DNA from: Haloplanus sp. GDY1
GTDB taxonomy: Archaea > Halobacteriota > Halobacteria > Halobacteriales > Haloferacaceae
NCBI RefSeq assembly: GCF_023703775.1
Contig: NZ_CP098514.1
Location: 62,001-126,000, forward strand
DNA: 64,000 bases
Reading direction: 5' to 3'
Shown piece after piece: positions 24,650 to 33,904 of this stretch. Below the pieces are notes generated by a model. It had not been told where the DNA came from. It was given only the letters and a program-made list of their open reading frames with translations, and did no database searches. Both the position numbers and the translations under genes were made by a program. Position 1 is the first letter of the stretch. Each line of letters opens with the position of its first letter.

Positions 24650-27340
24650 TCACTCCGCCGGCACGTTTCGAAGCCCGTCCCGGAGGTAGAGGACGGACTC
24701 GTAGCGGTCGGCCTTCTCCTTCGACAGCGCGGTCAGGAGCACGTCGTCCAGCGCCTCCGGCACGTCGGCCACCGCGCTCGGCGGCGTCGGCTCCTCGTGC
24801 AGGACGCGGTGCATCGCCTTCGCCGGCTTGCCCTCGAACGGCGGTTCGCCGGTGAACAGCTCGTACAGCACGGCGCCCAACTGGTAGACGTCCGTGACGT
24901 CGTCGGCCTCGCCGTACTCCTCGTCGAACTGCTCGGGCGCGGCGTACCCCGGCGACAGCCCCTCGACGCTCTTGGAGTGCTCCAGCAGGTGCTTCGAGAG
25001 CCCCCAGTCGGCCACCTTGGGGACGTCCCACGCCCCCTCGACGGAGCGAAAGAGGACGTTCGCCGGCTTCAGATCGAGGTGGACGACACCGTGCCGGTGG
25101 GCGTGGCGGACGCCCTTCGCGAGGGCGACGGCGGTCCACCGCGCCTGTTCGAACTCCATGGCGCCCGCTCGCTCGCCCAGGTCGCCCGCGTCCATGTACT
25201 CCATGGCGATCCAGGGGAGCGGTTCGGCGCCGTAGTCGACGACCCCCACGACGTGGTCGTGGCCGCCGAGTCTGTCCCACGTCTCCGCCTCCTCCAGCAG
25301 TCGCTCGACTGCGTCCGTGTGCAGCGTCCCCTGCATCCGCGGGCGCTTGATCGCCAGCGTCACCTCGCCGTCTGCGGTGGGTAGGGTCGCCCGCGTCACG
25401 TCGGCGTTGCCGCCGGCGCCGATGGGTTCCTCGTCGGTCAGCGCGTCGTAGTCGACGGTCACGTCGGGGGCGCGCGGGATCGATTCGGGTGGTCCGGGGC
25501 GGTCCGCACGCCCGGCCTCGGCCGGCAGGTCCCCCCGGCGTCGGTCGCGTGCCGCCGCCTCGCGGCGGTCGTCGAACCCCTCCTCTGTCGCCCGGTCGGC
25601 CAGCGCCTCCGCGCGGCCCACCGCCTCCCGGAGCGAGCCGGGGTCGTCGGCGAATCGCGCCCCGTAGATCTCCCGTTCGGTCCCCGCCAGCCGGTCGAGC
25701 CGCTCCTCGACCGTCGCCGCGTCCACGGCGTCGCTCCCGCTCGCCGCCTCCCGGGCCTCGCGGTACGCCGCCCGGGCGTCGTCCACCAGCGAGAGCGCGC
25801 GGTCGTACTCGCCGGCCGCGACGAGGTTCGTCGCCTCGACTTCGAGGCCGTCGCCGTCGTCGATCAGGTCGGCGGCGGGGTCGGGCTCCGGGGCCATCTC
25901 GGCTGCTCCCTCGCCGGCCTCGCCCGCCGTCCCGGCACCGCCCCCCTCGTCCGCGTCGTTCCGGAGGCGTTCGATGTCCTCCTCGGGCCACGAGATGCCG
26001 TCCGGCTCCCCTTCGTCGCCGTCGTCGTCGCGGATGCGTTCGAGCGCCGTGGGTCGGTCGTCGTCGCGGGGGCGGTCCGCGTCGACGTCGCCCCCGCCTC
26101 GGAGGCCCCACCAGAGTACCCCGGCGCACAGAACGAAGACGCTGGCCACGACGCCGGGCCACACCCGCTCGAGAAGCAGCTCCCCGGACGGACCGAGCAC
26201 CGGCAGGTCGGCCCCCGCCGATCCGACGCGGTCGAGTCCATCCTCGAGCGCGTAGACCCTGTCTTCGGCGTCGTTGACGTAGACCGTCCCGTCGGCGACG
26301 ACCGGCGCGCGCGCCCAGTCGGGCAGCCCGAACCGCCAGTTTCTGTCCCCGTCGTTCGCGTAGATGGCGTACACGCCCTGGGTCCCGCCGACGTAGACGG
26401 TGTCGTCGATCACGGCGGGCTTCCCGGTGAGCCCGTCCATCCCGAACGACCACCGCTCGCTCCCGTCGGCCGCGTTCAGCGCGCTCACGCCACCGTTCCG
26501 CTCGACGTAGACGGTGCCGTCGGCCACCGAGGGCGACGGGTACCCGCGATCCGTCTCGGCGGTCCACCGCTCGCTCCCGTCGGCCGTCTCCAGCGCGTAC
26601 AGGGGGGACTCGTAGCCGCCGGCGTAGACGACGCCGCTCGCCACCGCGGGCGTCCCGACGCCGCCGTCGACGGTGACGCGCCACCGCTCGCTCCCGCCGT
26701 CGGCGTCGAGCGCGTAGAGGGTCCCGCCGTCGTCACCCGCGTAGACGGTGCCGTCGGCGACCGCCGGCGTCCGGCGGATCCGCTCGTTCGCGTCGAACCG
26801 CCAGCGCTCGCTCCCGTCGCTCGCGTCCAGCGCGTACACGTCGGTCGTACAGACGTAGAGGGTGTCGTCCGTCACCGCGGGGCCGGCCGAGATCCCGCCG
26901 TCGACCGACACTCGCCAGCGCTCGCTCCCGTCGCTCGCGTCCAGCGCGTACACCGTCTCGTCGCTCGCGAAGTGAACGGTGTCGCCGGACACCGCCACGG
27001 CGCTGTGGACGACGGACTCAGTGCCGACCTGCCAGCGCTCGCTCCCGCCGAGCGAGTCGAGCGCGTACAGGCCGTCCGACGTCGCGACGTAGACGGTGTC
27101 GTTCGCCACGGCGAGCGACGTGACGGTGCCGGACCGCTCGACCCGCCAGGACTCGCTCACGCCGCCGACCGGTCCCGCGTTCTCGGGCGCGTATCCCGTG
27201 TTCGCCGCCCCGTATCCGAACTGTGGCCAGGAGTCGGCACGCTGCCCGCTCGCGACGCCGGTCGCCGCCGCCATCGCTCCTCCGACGGCCGTCCCGCCCA
27301 TCGTCCGCAACGCCTCCCGCCGCGTCCACGCCCCACCCAT
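24650..27340 (-). CDS. Tat-exported PQQ-like propeller / transmembrane / Ser-Thr kinase receptor
   Basis: The 896-residue protein starts with a twin-arginine signal (TRREALRTMGGTAVGGAMAA). Residues about 40-380 form a beta-propeller of repeated YALDASDGSERWR units with alternating VYV and GTVY strands, as in PQQ_2 repeats. A transmembrane helix (WPGVVASVFVLCAGVLWWGL) is near 387-412. An acidic linker of about 220 residues follows, then a protein kinase domain (about 637-896): the P-loop PIGAGGNADVT, the catalytic Lys in LAIKRPR, HLDLKPANVLF with the catalytic Asp, ADWGLS in place of DFG, and YAAPEQF. All key kinase residues are present, so it should be active, with an exported sensor and cytosolic kinase. 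Its ligand is unknown. Confidence 0.87.
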   Translation of the reverse strand: MGGAWTRREALRTMGGTAVGGAMAAATGVASGQRADSWPQFGYGAANTGYAPENAGPVGGVSESWRVERSGTVTSLAVANDTVYVATSDGLYALDSLGGSERWQVGTESVVHSAVAVSGDTVHFASDETVYALDASDGSERWRVSVDGGISAGPAVTDDTLYVCTTDVYALDASDGSERWRFDANERIRRTPAVADGTVYAGDDGGTLYALDADGGSERWRVTVDGGVGTPAVASGVVYAGGYESPLYALETADGSERWTAETDRGYPSPSVADGTVYVERNGGVSALNAADGSERWSFGMDGLTGKPAVIDDTVYVGGTQGVYAIYANDGDRNWRFGLPDWARAPVVADGTVYVNDAEDRVYALEDGLDRVGSAGADLPVLGPSGELLLERVWPGVVASVFVLCAGVLWWGLRGGGDVDADRPRDDDRPTALERIRDDDGDEGEPDGISWPEEDIERLRNDADEGGGAGTAGEAGEGAAEMAPEPDPAADLIDDGDGLEVEATNLVAAGEYDRALSLVDDARAAYREAREAASGSDAVDAATVEERLDRLAGTEREIYGARFADDPGSLREAVGRAEALADRATEEGFDDRREAAARDRRRGDLPAEAGRADRPGPPESIPRAPDVTVDYDALTDEEPIGAGGNADVTRATLPTADGEVTLAIKRPRMQGTLHTDAVERLLEEAETWDRLGGHDHVVGVVDYGAEPLPWIAMEYMDAGDLGERAGAMEFEQARWTAVALAKGVRHAHRHGVVHLDLKPANVLFRSVEGAWDVPKVADWGLSKHLLEHSKSVEGLSPGYAAPEQFDEEYGEADDVTDVYQLGAVLYELFTGEPPFEGKPAKAMHRVLHEEPTPPSAVADVPEALDDVLLTALSKEKADRYESVLYLRDGLRNVPAE

Positions 27341-27383
27341 CGATGTGCTACCCTGGTGCGCGCGGGAACTAAATGATTTTCCG

Positions 27384-29480
27384 CTACTCCTCGACGATGC
27401 TGCTCCCGCCGGGCGGCAGGAACTCCTGAATCCTGTCTGGGCTCGCCACCTTCCGGAGGAACGACTGGTCCGCGAACCGCTCCTTGAACTCCCGGTAACA
27501 CCGCTTGGCGGCGTCGTTCTGCGCGAACTTCCCGGGTTCCAGCCGGATCGACGTCTCCGCGCGCGGTTCGATCGCCGACGGCGGCCCGCCGATCACCCGC
27601 GTCTCGGATTCGCACTGGATCCCCACCGCGACGCTCGCGGACACGTCCCGGAAGTAGGTGCGGTCGCCGCGGATGACGAACCCGCCCTTCTCGATGTACT
27701 CGCCGCTCTCGGGGGTCTTCGACACCTGCTCGGGGTCGACCACGTAGGCGTCGCCGGCGAAGCGGCCGTCCTTCCAGACCGAGGAGTAGGAGACGGCGAA
27801 CCGCGCGGCCTCCTCCAGACTGCTGTCGGGGAAGTCCACCTCGCGGGCCTTCTCGCTCGGCCCCGTCGCCTTCAGGAGCGTCACCGGGCCGCCGTGGGCC
27901 TGCGCGTGGAAGAAGCGGTCGTTGCCGTCCATGTACTTTTTCACCAGCGCCTCGTTCTGGTCCGCGTTCCGGCCGCCGATGACGAGGAAGCCGTCGCTCG
28001 TGTGGAACCACCGGAACTCCTCGTACCAGTGTTCGGGCTTCCGGATCGGGATGGACGACCGCGAGAGCCAGTCGACGTCGCGGTCCTCGTCGTCTTCGTC
28101 GTCCTCGTCGTCCTCGTCGTCGGCCTCCCACTCCTCGCGCCGCCGCTTGACCGCTGCCAGTTCCTCCCGGGTGTTCTCGATGGCCTCCAGGGCCCCCTCC
28201 TTTTTCTCTTCGACCCGCTTTGCCTCCGTATACCGGCGGTCGGCGTTCTTCTCGACGCCCATCGAGGGGTCGACCGGCACCTCGGTCCCGTCGAGGTCGA
28301 CCGTCACCTCGCCCTCGGCGGCGTTCACGTCGACGACGGCCTCGGCGGCCGGAATTCCCCGCTCCGCGCCCTCCGCGAGTGTCTCCTCGACCTCCTCCCA
28401 CGGGACGCTCTCCTCGCGTGCGGCCCGCACCGTCGAGATGATCTCGTCCACGAGGTCGTAGTGGGCGTACAGCGCCTCCGCCCGCTCGCGCTCGGCCTCG
28501 GCCTGCTCCTCGAACCCCTCGATTGCGCCCTCCTGTTGCTCGATGATGCGCTGCTGTTTGGCGATCTCGGCCTCGAAGTCCGGGCGCTCGGTCCCCGTCG
28601 CCTCCTCCTCGGGCTCGCGCTCCAGGCGGTGGAAGTAGTCGTCCAGGGCGGCGTTGAACGAGTCGAAGCCCTCGGCCTCCAGGTTCGCCCGCTCCTCGAG
28701 GGGGAACGGCGTCGCGTCGACGACCCGGTCGTCCTCGAGGTACACCCGCGGGTCGAAGTCGCCCTCGCGGAGCCGGTCGGCCAGGCGGCCGATGGCGTCG
28801 TAGAGCGCCTCGTACTCCGCCTCGCCCGCGTCCGCGATGTCGAGCGTCTTCTCGACGCCCGCGCGGGAACAGACCTCCTCGCCGTAGAGGCCGCCGAAGT
28901 TGAGCTGGGTGGCGAGGGTGCGCACCACGTCCGTGTCCGACTCCTGCATCTGCCGGACGAAGCCGTCGTAGCCGACGGTCAGCGGGTCGACCCGCGAGTC
29001 CGGGAAGCCGTACTGCGATCCGGGAGCGACCGTCCGCGACTTCAGGCGCACGGTCTCCAAGCTCCGCACCACCTCGCCGCTCTCGTCGAGGACGGCGACG
29101 TTGCCCTGCCCGAACAGTTCGGCGACGACGGTGGTGTTCTCGTCGTCGCGCTCGAACTCGAAGACGAGGATGCGGTCGAACTCGTACTGCTCGACGCCGG
29201 CGAAGTCGGCACCGCTCAGGCGGTTCCGGAGCATCATCGCGAAGTTGGGCGGTCGCCCCGGCGCGTCCGCGACGTGTTCGGGGTCGGCGACGTGGGCGCG
29301 TTTCACGTCGCCCACCTCGATCAGCAGTTCGACGCGGCCGCGGTCGAAATCGCGCATCCGGAACCGCAGGAGGTCGTCGTCGTAGAGGTAGACCTTGTCG
29401 ACCTTCGCCCCCTCGTACCGGCCGAGTTCGGTGACGAGGGCGGCGAGGTCGACGCTGGTCAGTTCCCGCTTCGCGTCCAT
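27384..29480 (-). CDS. rqcH: Ribosome quality control protein RqcH (NFACT family)
   Basis: The 698-residue protein carries NFACT-N (MDAKRELTSVDLAALVTELG, then YLYDDDLLRFRMRDFDRGRV), a coiled-coil middle (IAKQQRIIEQQEGAIEGFEE) and the NFACT-R domain (HWYEEFRWFHTSDGFLVIGG, then RNADQNEALVKKYMDGNDRF and FFHAQAHGGPVTLLKATG). NFACT proteins bind split 50S subunits with stalled peptidyl-tRNA and add Ala tails in bacteria (RqcH) or CAT tails in eukaryotes (NEMF/Rqc2). An acidic Asp/Glu run sits between the coiled coil and NFACT-R. I chose the ATG at 29480; upstream in frame is not family-like. It lies on the same strand as pelota. Confidence 0.92.
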   Translation of the reverse strand: MDAKRELTSVDLAALVTELGRYEGAKVDKVYLYDDDLLRFRMRDFDRGRVELLIEVGDVKRAHVADPEHVADAPGRPPNFAMMLRNRLSGADFAGVEQYEFDRILVFEFERDDENTTVVAELFGQGNVAVLDESGEVVRSLETVRLKSRTVAPGSQYGFPDSRVDPLTVGYDGFVRQMQESDTDVVRTLATQLNFGGLYGEEVCSRAGVEKTLDIADAGEAEYEALYDAIGRLADRLREGDFDPRVYLEDDRVVDATPFPLEERANLEAEGFDSFNAALDDYFHRLEREPEEEATGTERPDFEAEIAKQQRIIEQQEGAIEGFEEQAEAERERAEALYAHYDLVDEIISTVRAAREESVPWEEVEETLAEGAERGIPAAEAVVDVNAAEGEVTVDLDGTEVPVDPSMGVEKNADRRYTEAKRVEEKKEGALEAIENTREELAAVKRRREEWEADDEDDEDDEDDEDRDVDWLSRSSIPIRKPEHWYEEFRWFHTSDGFLVIGGRNADQNEALVKKYMDGNDRFFHAQAHGGPVTLLKATGPSEKAREVDFPDSSLEEAARFAVSYSSVWKDGRFAGDAYVVDPEQVSKTPESGEYIEKGGFVIRGDRTYFRDVSASVAVGIQCESETRVIGGPPSAIEPRAETSIRLEPGKFAQNDAAKRCYREFKERFADQSFLRKVASPDRIQEFLPPGGSSIVEE

Positions 29481-29535
29481 ACCCCGCCTTACCGGGCGGG
29501 GCCGAAAAGGCGTGTCGTTGTGCGGGCGGGGCGGC

Positions 29536-30297
29536 TCAGCCGCGGCGCCGGCCCAGCGCCGCCAGGCCGGCGACGACGAGGGCGGCGAGCGTCGCGGTCG
29601 GACCGAAGCCGGCGCCGTCACCGGCCGTCTGCTCGGCCGTCGGCGTTCCCGTGGCCGTCGGTTCGGGGGTGGCGGTCGGCGTCGCGGTGGCGGTCGGCGT
29701 CGGCGTTCCCGTGGCCGTCGGTTCGGGGGTGGCTGTCGGCGTCGCGGTGGCCGTCGTCTCCGGATGGACCACCGCGAACAGGGAGAAGCCGTGGGTCTCG
29801 GCGGCCACCGTCACCGTCTCCCCGTCGCCGCTCGCGACCGACGTTTCGAGCCGGTCCGCCGGGCTGGTGCTACTCAGGCGGACGATCCTGACGGTTTCGG
29901 CCGGCGCGTCGTTCGCCGTGAACTCCGTCCGCGGCAGGGTGATCTTCACGCGCGGATCCCGGCCGTCGGCCAGGTCCGGCACGCCGATCCGGACGGTCGC
30001 GAGCAGTTCCCCCTCGGGTGCGGACACGTCCGCGGGGAGGCTGTCGACCGGTTCCATGGCGATGGCGCCGGTCGTCGGTTCGTCGAACACGACCGTCACC
30101 GCCCGCACGTCGGCGTCGCGGAACGCCTCGGTCACGGTCGTCTCGGCGACGATGATGTCCTCGCTGCCGCCGTCGTCCACGTGTTCGCCGTCGATTCCGC
30201 TCGCCGTCGCCGCACCGGCGACCGGTCCGGCGACCGTCGATACGACGATCACGACCGCCAGCGCCGCCGCTCGCGGTCCGGTTCGATCCCCGAACAT
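29536..30297 (-). CDS. Secreted surface protein with PGF-pre-PGF domain and PGF-CTERM-like tail
   Basis: The 253-residue protein has a signal peptide (RAAALAVVIVVSTVAGPVAG-type core) and a globular beta-rich region with the PGF-pre-PGF pattern: VTVVFDEPTTGAIAMEPVDS, LLATVRIGVPDLADGRDPRV, and TVAAETHGFSLFAVV. A Thr/Pro-rich stalk follows with two copies of a TATPTATPEPTATGTPTP-type unit. The tail has GFGPTATLAALVVAGLAALG and a basic end, close to the PGF-CTERM pattern recognised by archaeosortase A. The stalk probably carries glycans. It should be anchored to the cell surface through a lipid after processing. The gene is upstream of rqcH on the same strand, 55 nt away. Confidence 0.8.
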   Translation of the reverse strand: MFGDRTGPRAAALAVVIVVSTVAGPVAGAATASGIDGEHVDDGGSEDIIVAETTVTEAFRDADVRAVTVVFDEPTTGAIAMEPVDSLPADVSAPEGELLATVRIGVPDLADGRDPRVKITLPRTEFTANDAPAETVRIVRLSSTSPADRLETSVASGDGETVTVAAETHGFSLFAVVHPETTATATPTATPEPTATGTPTPTATATPTATPEPTATGTPTAEQTAGDGAGFGPTATLAALVVAGLAALGRRRG

Positions 30298-30407
30298 GGG
30301 TCAGTCGTCGGCGGGGCGTCCTGTCGGAGGGCGCATCGGCGGGCACTCACGGCTCGGGACGGGTCAATCCGCTGCATGCGTGTGCAGGGCCGGCGCTCGA
30401 CGCCGGC

Positions 30408-30416
30408 TACTATAAC
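30408..30416 (+). promoter_or_regulatory. TATA box of the MutS-like gene
   Basis: TACTATAAC precedes the ATG at 30440 by about 28 nt, so the transcript should be almost leaderless. It lies in the gap between divergent genes. Confidence 0.55.
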
Positions 30417-30439
30417 CCCTCCGCCCGAGTCCATTCGGT

Positions 30440-32158
30440 ATGCGACTGGAGGACTACTGGGGCGTCGGCCCGAAGACGAGCGAGCGCCTCCGCGAGGAAC
30501 TGGGTGAGGCGGCGGCCGTCGAGGCCATCGAGTCGGCGGACGTGCGCGCGCTGACCGACGCGGGGATCACGCGCGGCCGGGCGACGCGCATCCTCCGCCG
30601 GGCGAACGACGAGGCCGGGATGGACGCCCTCGCCACCCGGGACACGAGACAGGTGTACGACGACCTGCTCGAACTCGCGAGCGAGTACGCCCTCACCCGG
30701 CACGCGGCCGACCGCATCCGTGTGCTGACGCCGCTCTCCTCCCGGGCGGCCGTCGAGGACCGCCTCGACGACGTCGACGCCGCCCGGGAGGCCTGGACCG
30801 CCCTCGACGACGCGGGGCGGGCGGCCGTGATCGACGCGTTCGAGGCGTACGACGCCGCCGAGGGCTCCGAGCGCGCCGCCGTCGACGCCGCCCTCGCGCT
30901 CCGGGAGGCGGGCCTCGGCGGGGCGGCCTTCGACGCTCTCGGCGACGTGGATCCCGAGGCCCTCCGCGAGGCGGCCGAGGCACTGGAGTACGTCACCGCC
31001 GAGGGGGTCGCCGAGGGGGCGGACGACCGCCTCGACGACCTGCGGGCCCGCCTCGCCGACGCCCGCGACCTGGAGAACTCCGCGTTCGACGTCCTGGAGC
31101 GGGTCCGCGAGACCGGGGTGCGCGATCTGGCTGACTTCCGGGGGGCCTTCGCCGACTACGTGGACCGCGAGACGCGGCTCTCGCGGTCGGCCATCGAGGA
31201 GGCCGCGCCCGCGGAGGCCCACGACGCCGCCGACTTCGTGAGCACGGCGCTCCGGGCGCTCGTCGACGACCTGGAGCGCCGGGCGGCCGAGCGGGAACGC
31301 GAGGTGGAGGACGACCTCCGTGCCTCGGTGGCCGACGCCCGCGAGGACGTCGACCGGGTGCTCGCCGCCGTCGACGACGTGGCGTTCGACCTCTCGCTGG
31401 CCCGCTTCGCGGAGGCACACGGCCTCGTCCGGCCGACCCTGGGCGGCGACTGCCTCGCCGTCGAGGGGGCGCGCAGCCTCTTCCTGTCCGATCCGGAGCC
31501 CGTCACCTACGCCGTCGGCGACCACGACCTGTCGCCGCCGACGGGCGACCGCGTGGCGGTCCTGACCGGGGCCAACAGCGGCGGGAAGACGACGCTTTTG
31601 GAGACCTGCTGTACGATCGCCCTGCTCGCGGCGATGGGGCTGCCCGTCCCGGCCGACCGCGCCGCCGTCGGCTCCTTCGACGCCGTCGTCTTCCACCGCC
31701 GGCACGCCAGCTTCAACGCCGGCGTGCTGGAGTCGACGCTGAAGTCCATCGTCCCGCCCCTGACCGACGACGGGCGGACGCTCATGCTCGTCGACGAGTT
31801 CGAGGCGATCACGGAGCCCGGCCGGGCCGCCGACCTGTTGAACGGGCTGGTCGACCTCACCGTCGACCGGGGCGCCCTCGGGGTCTACGTCACTCACCTC
31901 GCGGACGACCTGAGCCCGCTCCCCGACGCCGCGCGCGTCGACGGCATCTTCGCCGAGGGACTCACGCCCGACCTGGACCTGCGGGTGGACTACCAGCCCC
32001 GCTTCGGCACCGTCGGCAAGTCCACGCCGGAGTTCATCGTCTCGCGGCTCGTCGCCAACGCGAGCGACCGGGCCGAGCGCGGCGGGTTCGAACACCTCGC
32101 GGCCGCCGTCGGCGAGGAGGCGGTCCAGCGCACCCTCGCCGACGCGTGGGAGGAGTGA
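30440..32158 (+). CDS. MutS-related ATPase with N-terminal helix-hairpin-helix
   Basis: The 572-residue protein has an N-terminal HhH (YWGVGPKTSERLREEL) and a second helix-turn unit (LTDAGITRGRATRILRRAND). A long helical, charged region replaces the MutS connector and clamp domains. The C-terminal MutS V ATPase has Walker A VAVLTGANSGGKTTLL, the ST/FNAGVLESTLKSIV segment and Walker B LMLVDEFEAIT, then a YVTHLADDL signature. It lacks the mismatch-recognition domain with the Phe-x-Glu wedge, so it is not a classical MutS1. Haloarchaea have such MutS5/MutS2-related proteins, whose roles may be in recombination or ribosome splitting. A small domain would be needed for nuclease activity, but no Smr domain is visible. 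Confidence 0.85.
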   Translation: MRLEDYWGVGPKTSERLREELGEAAAVEAIESADVRALTDAGITRGRATRILRRANDEAGMDALATRDTRQVYDDLLELASEYALTRHAADRIRVLTPLSSRAAVEDRLDDVDAAREAWTALDDAGRAAVIDAFEAYDAAEGSERAAVDAALALREAGLGGAAFDALGDVDPEALREAAEALEYVTAEGVAEGADDRLDDLRARLADARDLENSAFDVLERVRETGVRDLADFRGAFADYVDRETRLSRSAIEEAAPAEAHDAADFVSTALRALVDDLERRAAEREREVEDDLRASVADAREDVDRVLAAVDDVAFDLSLARFAEAHGLVRPTLGGDCLAVEGARSLFLSDPEPVTYAVGDHDLSPPTGDRVAVLTGANSGGKTTLLETCCTIALLAAMGLPVPADRAAVGSFDAVVFHRRHASFNAGVLESTLKSIVPPLTDDGRTLMLVDEFEAITEPGRAADLLNGLVDLTVDRGALGVYVTHLADDLSPLPDAARVDGIFAEGLTPDLDLRVDYQPRFGTVGKSTPEFIVSRLVANASDRAERGGFEHLAAAVGEEAVQRTLADAWEE

Positions 32159-32243
32159 CGGCCCGGTCGGGACCCCCAGTATGCAGGGCCGTCGTGGCCC
32201 GTCGGAGCGTGCGACTCTTAACCCCGCGTCGTCTGGGGGAGAT

Positions 32244-33596
32244 ATGTTCGAGGACCGCTCGGGCCTGCTCGCCGACAATCCCCCGTTTCGAGGGTACGGC
32301 GCGGCCGTCACGCCCGGCCCCGACGGTCCGCTCGTCTTCGTCGCCGGCTTCGGCAACGCCAACCGCGTCCTCCGGTTCGAGGGCGACGCCGTCGTCGACA
32401 CGGCCTGTGGCGTCCTCGCCGACGACGGGCGCCACGCCATCGGCGTCGCCGCGGCCGACCTCGACGCCGACGGCCGCGAGGAGGTGTACGTCCACAACGT
32501 CGCCGCCTTCGGCGGCACCTCGGCGGAGGCCGACCTCCTCCTCGACCCGGAGTGCGACCGGGCCCGGTGGCGGGACCTCTTTGCCGACCCGGTGAACCGG
32601 GGGCGGGAGAACTACCGCGTCGGCCGCTCGGTCGCCGCCGTCGACCGCCTCGGCACCGGCCGGTACGGCCTGTTCGTCACCGGCTACGGCGCCCCCGCCC
32701 GGTTCTACGAGGTGGGCGACGACGGCGGCATCACCGACCTCGCCGACGCGGTCGGCCTCGACGTGGTCACCGGCGGCCGGTCGGTCGCCGCCGGTCCCAT
32801 CATCTCCGAGCGAACGGACCTGTTCGTCGGCGCCGAGCGCGGGCCGAACCTCCTGCTCCGGAACGTCGGCGGGAAGTACGTCGACGTGGCCCGGGAGTAC
32901 GGCGTCGCCGACTCGGAGGAGAACGCCCGCGGTGCGGCGCTCGTGGCGCCGGACGGGGCGACGTCGCCCGATATCGTCTGTGGCAACTGGAACGGCGCGA
33001 ACCGGCTGTTCGCCCGCGAGGGCGACGCCTTCCGCGACGCGGCGCCGGCCGACCTCGCCCGCCCGGCGCGGGTCCGCACCGTCGTCGCCGCCGACTTCGA
33101 CAACGACGGCCGCCTGGATCTGTTCGTCAACTGCCTCGGCGCGCCCAACCGCCTGCTCACGTACGACGACGGGTGGACACAGACCGGGATCGGCGACGCC
33201 TCAGAACCCGAGGGGATGGGCACCGGCGCCGCGGTAGCCGACCTCGACGGCGACGGCACGCTGGAACTCCTCGTCGTCCACGGCGAGGCCGAACCGCAGT
33301 CGCTCTCGCTCTATCGCGCACCGAACGACGGCGACTGGCTCCGCGTGCGGCCGCTCACGCCAGCCGGCGCCCCCGCTCGCGGCGCGCGCGTGACCCTCCG
33401 CACCGACGCCGGGCGGCAGGTCCGCATCGTCGACGCCGGCAGCGGCTACCTCTGCCAGATGGAACCGGTCGCCCACTTCGGCCTCGGATCGTCGACCCCC
33501 CACGAGGTCGCCGTCCGCTGGCCCGACGGCCGCGAGCGGACGATCACCGACCCGCCCGCGTGTGCGACGCTCCGCCCGACCCACCCCGGCGGCTGA
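32244..33596 (+). CDS. FG-GAP/VCBS beta-propeller protein (CRTAC1 family, UnbV/ASPIC domain)
   Basis: The 450-residue protein begins MFEDRSGLLADNPPFRGYGA and has FG-GAP-like blades with calcium-type loops (AADLDADGREEVYVHN, AADFDNDGRLDLFVNC, VADLDGDGTLELLVVH), followed by a C-terminal ASPIC/UnbV domain (GARVTLRTDAGRQVRIVDAG, HEVAVRWPDGRERT). CRTAC1-type proteins are beta-propellers of unknown function. No clear signal peptide is visible at the chosen start, which follows a TTAAC box at leaderless distance. It may be cytosolic or use a non-classical export route. It follows the MutS-like gene on the same strand after 85 nt. Confidence 0.85.
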   Translation: MFEDRSGLLADNPPFRGYGAAVTPGPDGPLVFVAGFGNANRVLRFEGDAVVDTACGVLADDGRHAIGVAAADLDADGREEVYVHNVAAFGGTSAEADLLLDPECDRARWRDLFADPVNRGRENYRVGRSVAAVDRLGTGRYGLFVTGYGAPARFYEVGDDGGITDLADAVGLDVVTGGRSVAAGPIISERTDLFVGAERGPNLLLRNVGGKYVDVAREYGVADSEENARGAALVAPDGATSPDIVCGNWNGANRLFAREGDAFRDAAPADLARPARVRTVVAADFDNDGRLDLFVNCLGAPNRLLTYDDGWTQTGIGDASEPEGMGTGAAVADLDGDGTLELLVVHGEAEPQSLSLYRAPNDGDWLRVRPLTPAGAPARGARVTLRTDAGRQVRIVDAGSGYLCQMEPVAHFGLGSSTPHEVAVRWPDGRERTITDPPACATLRPTHPGG

Positions 33597-33620
33597 CCGC
33601 CCGCCGGTCGAGGTAGCGGG

Positions 33621-33628
33621 ATTTAAGG
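33621..33628 (+). promoter_or_regulatory. TATA box of the small TRASH-like zinc gene
   Basis: ATTTAAGG centred about 31 nt before the ATG at 33655. Haloarchaeal TATA boxes of this form are common. Confidence 0.5.
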
Positions 33629-33654
33629 AGAGGTCCCCGCTACTGACTGGAAAC

Positions 33655-33852
33655 ATGATCGACCCCACATCCGACATCGGCGAGGACGTCGACGAGAGCA
33701 CCGCACCCACCTGTCACACCTGCGGGAAGAAGATCGTACAGGAGCCGAACCACCGCGTCGTCTCGTGGGTCGACGAGGGGGCCGTCGAACACCTCCACTT
33801 CTGCGACGACGAGTGCCGCGAGGCCTGGAGCGGCCGGCGACCGAGTCGCTGA
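33655..33852 (+). CDS. Small zinc-binding protein (TRASH-like, DUF7576-type)
   Basis: A 65-residue product begins MIDPTSDIGEDVDESTAPT and contains CHTCGKKI and later HLHFCDDECREAWSG, with the CxxC...CxxxC pattern of TRASH/YHS-like metal-binding knuckles. In haloarchaea a family of this size and pattern (DUF7576-type) is common. It probably binds zinc or copper and may act as a regulator or chaperone; this is inference. The TATA box supports the chosen ATG. It lies upstream of the TnpB element, whose left hairpin is about 50 nt past its stop. Confidence 0.7.
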   Translation: MIDPTSDIGEDVDESTAPTCHTCGKKIVQEPNHRVVSWVDEGAVEHLHFCDDECREAWSGRRPSR

Positions 33853-33904
33853 TCGGCGGCCGTCCGGTCGGTGTGGGGCCGGTTCACAGGGGGCAAGGAG
33901 GAAG

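Noticed and set aside
28078-28125. Run of GTCCTC/GTCGTC repeats within rqcH
   Set aside because: It only encodes an Asp/Glu-rich linker common in halophile proteins; no separate repeat element needed.
29650-29750. Thr/Pro-rich repeats in the PGF protein
   Set aside because: Typical surface stalk sequence that varies in length; expected for this protein class.
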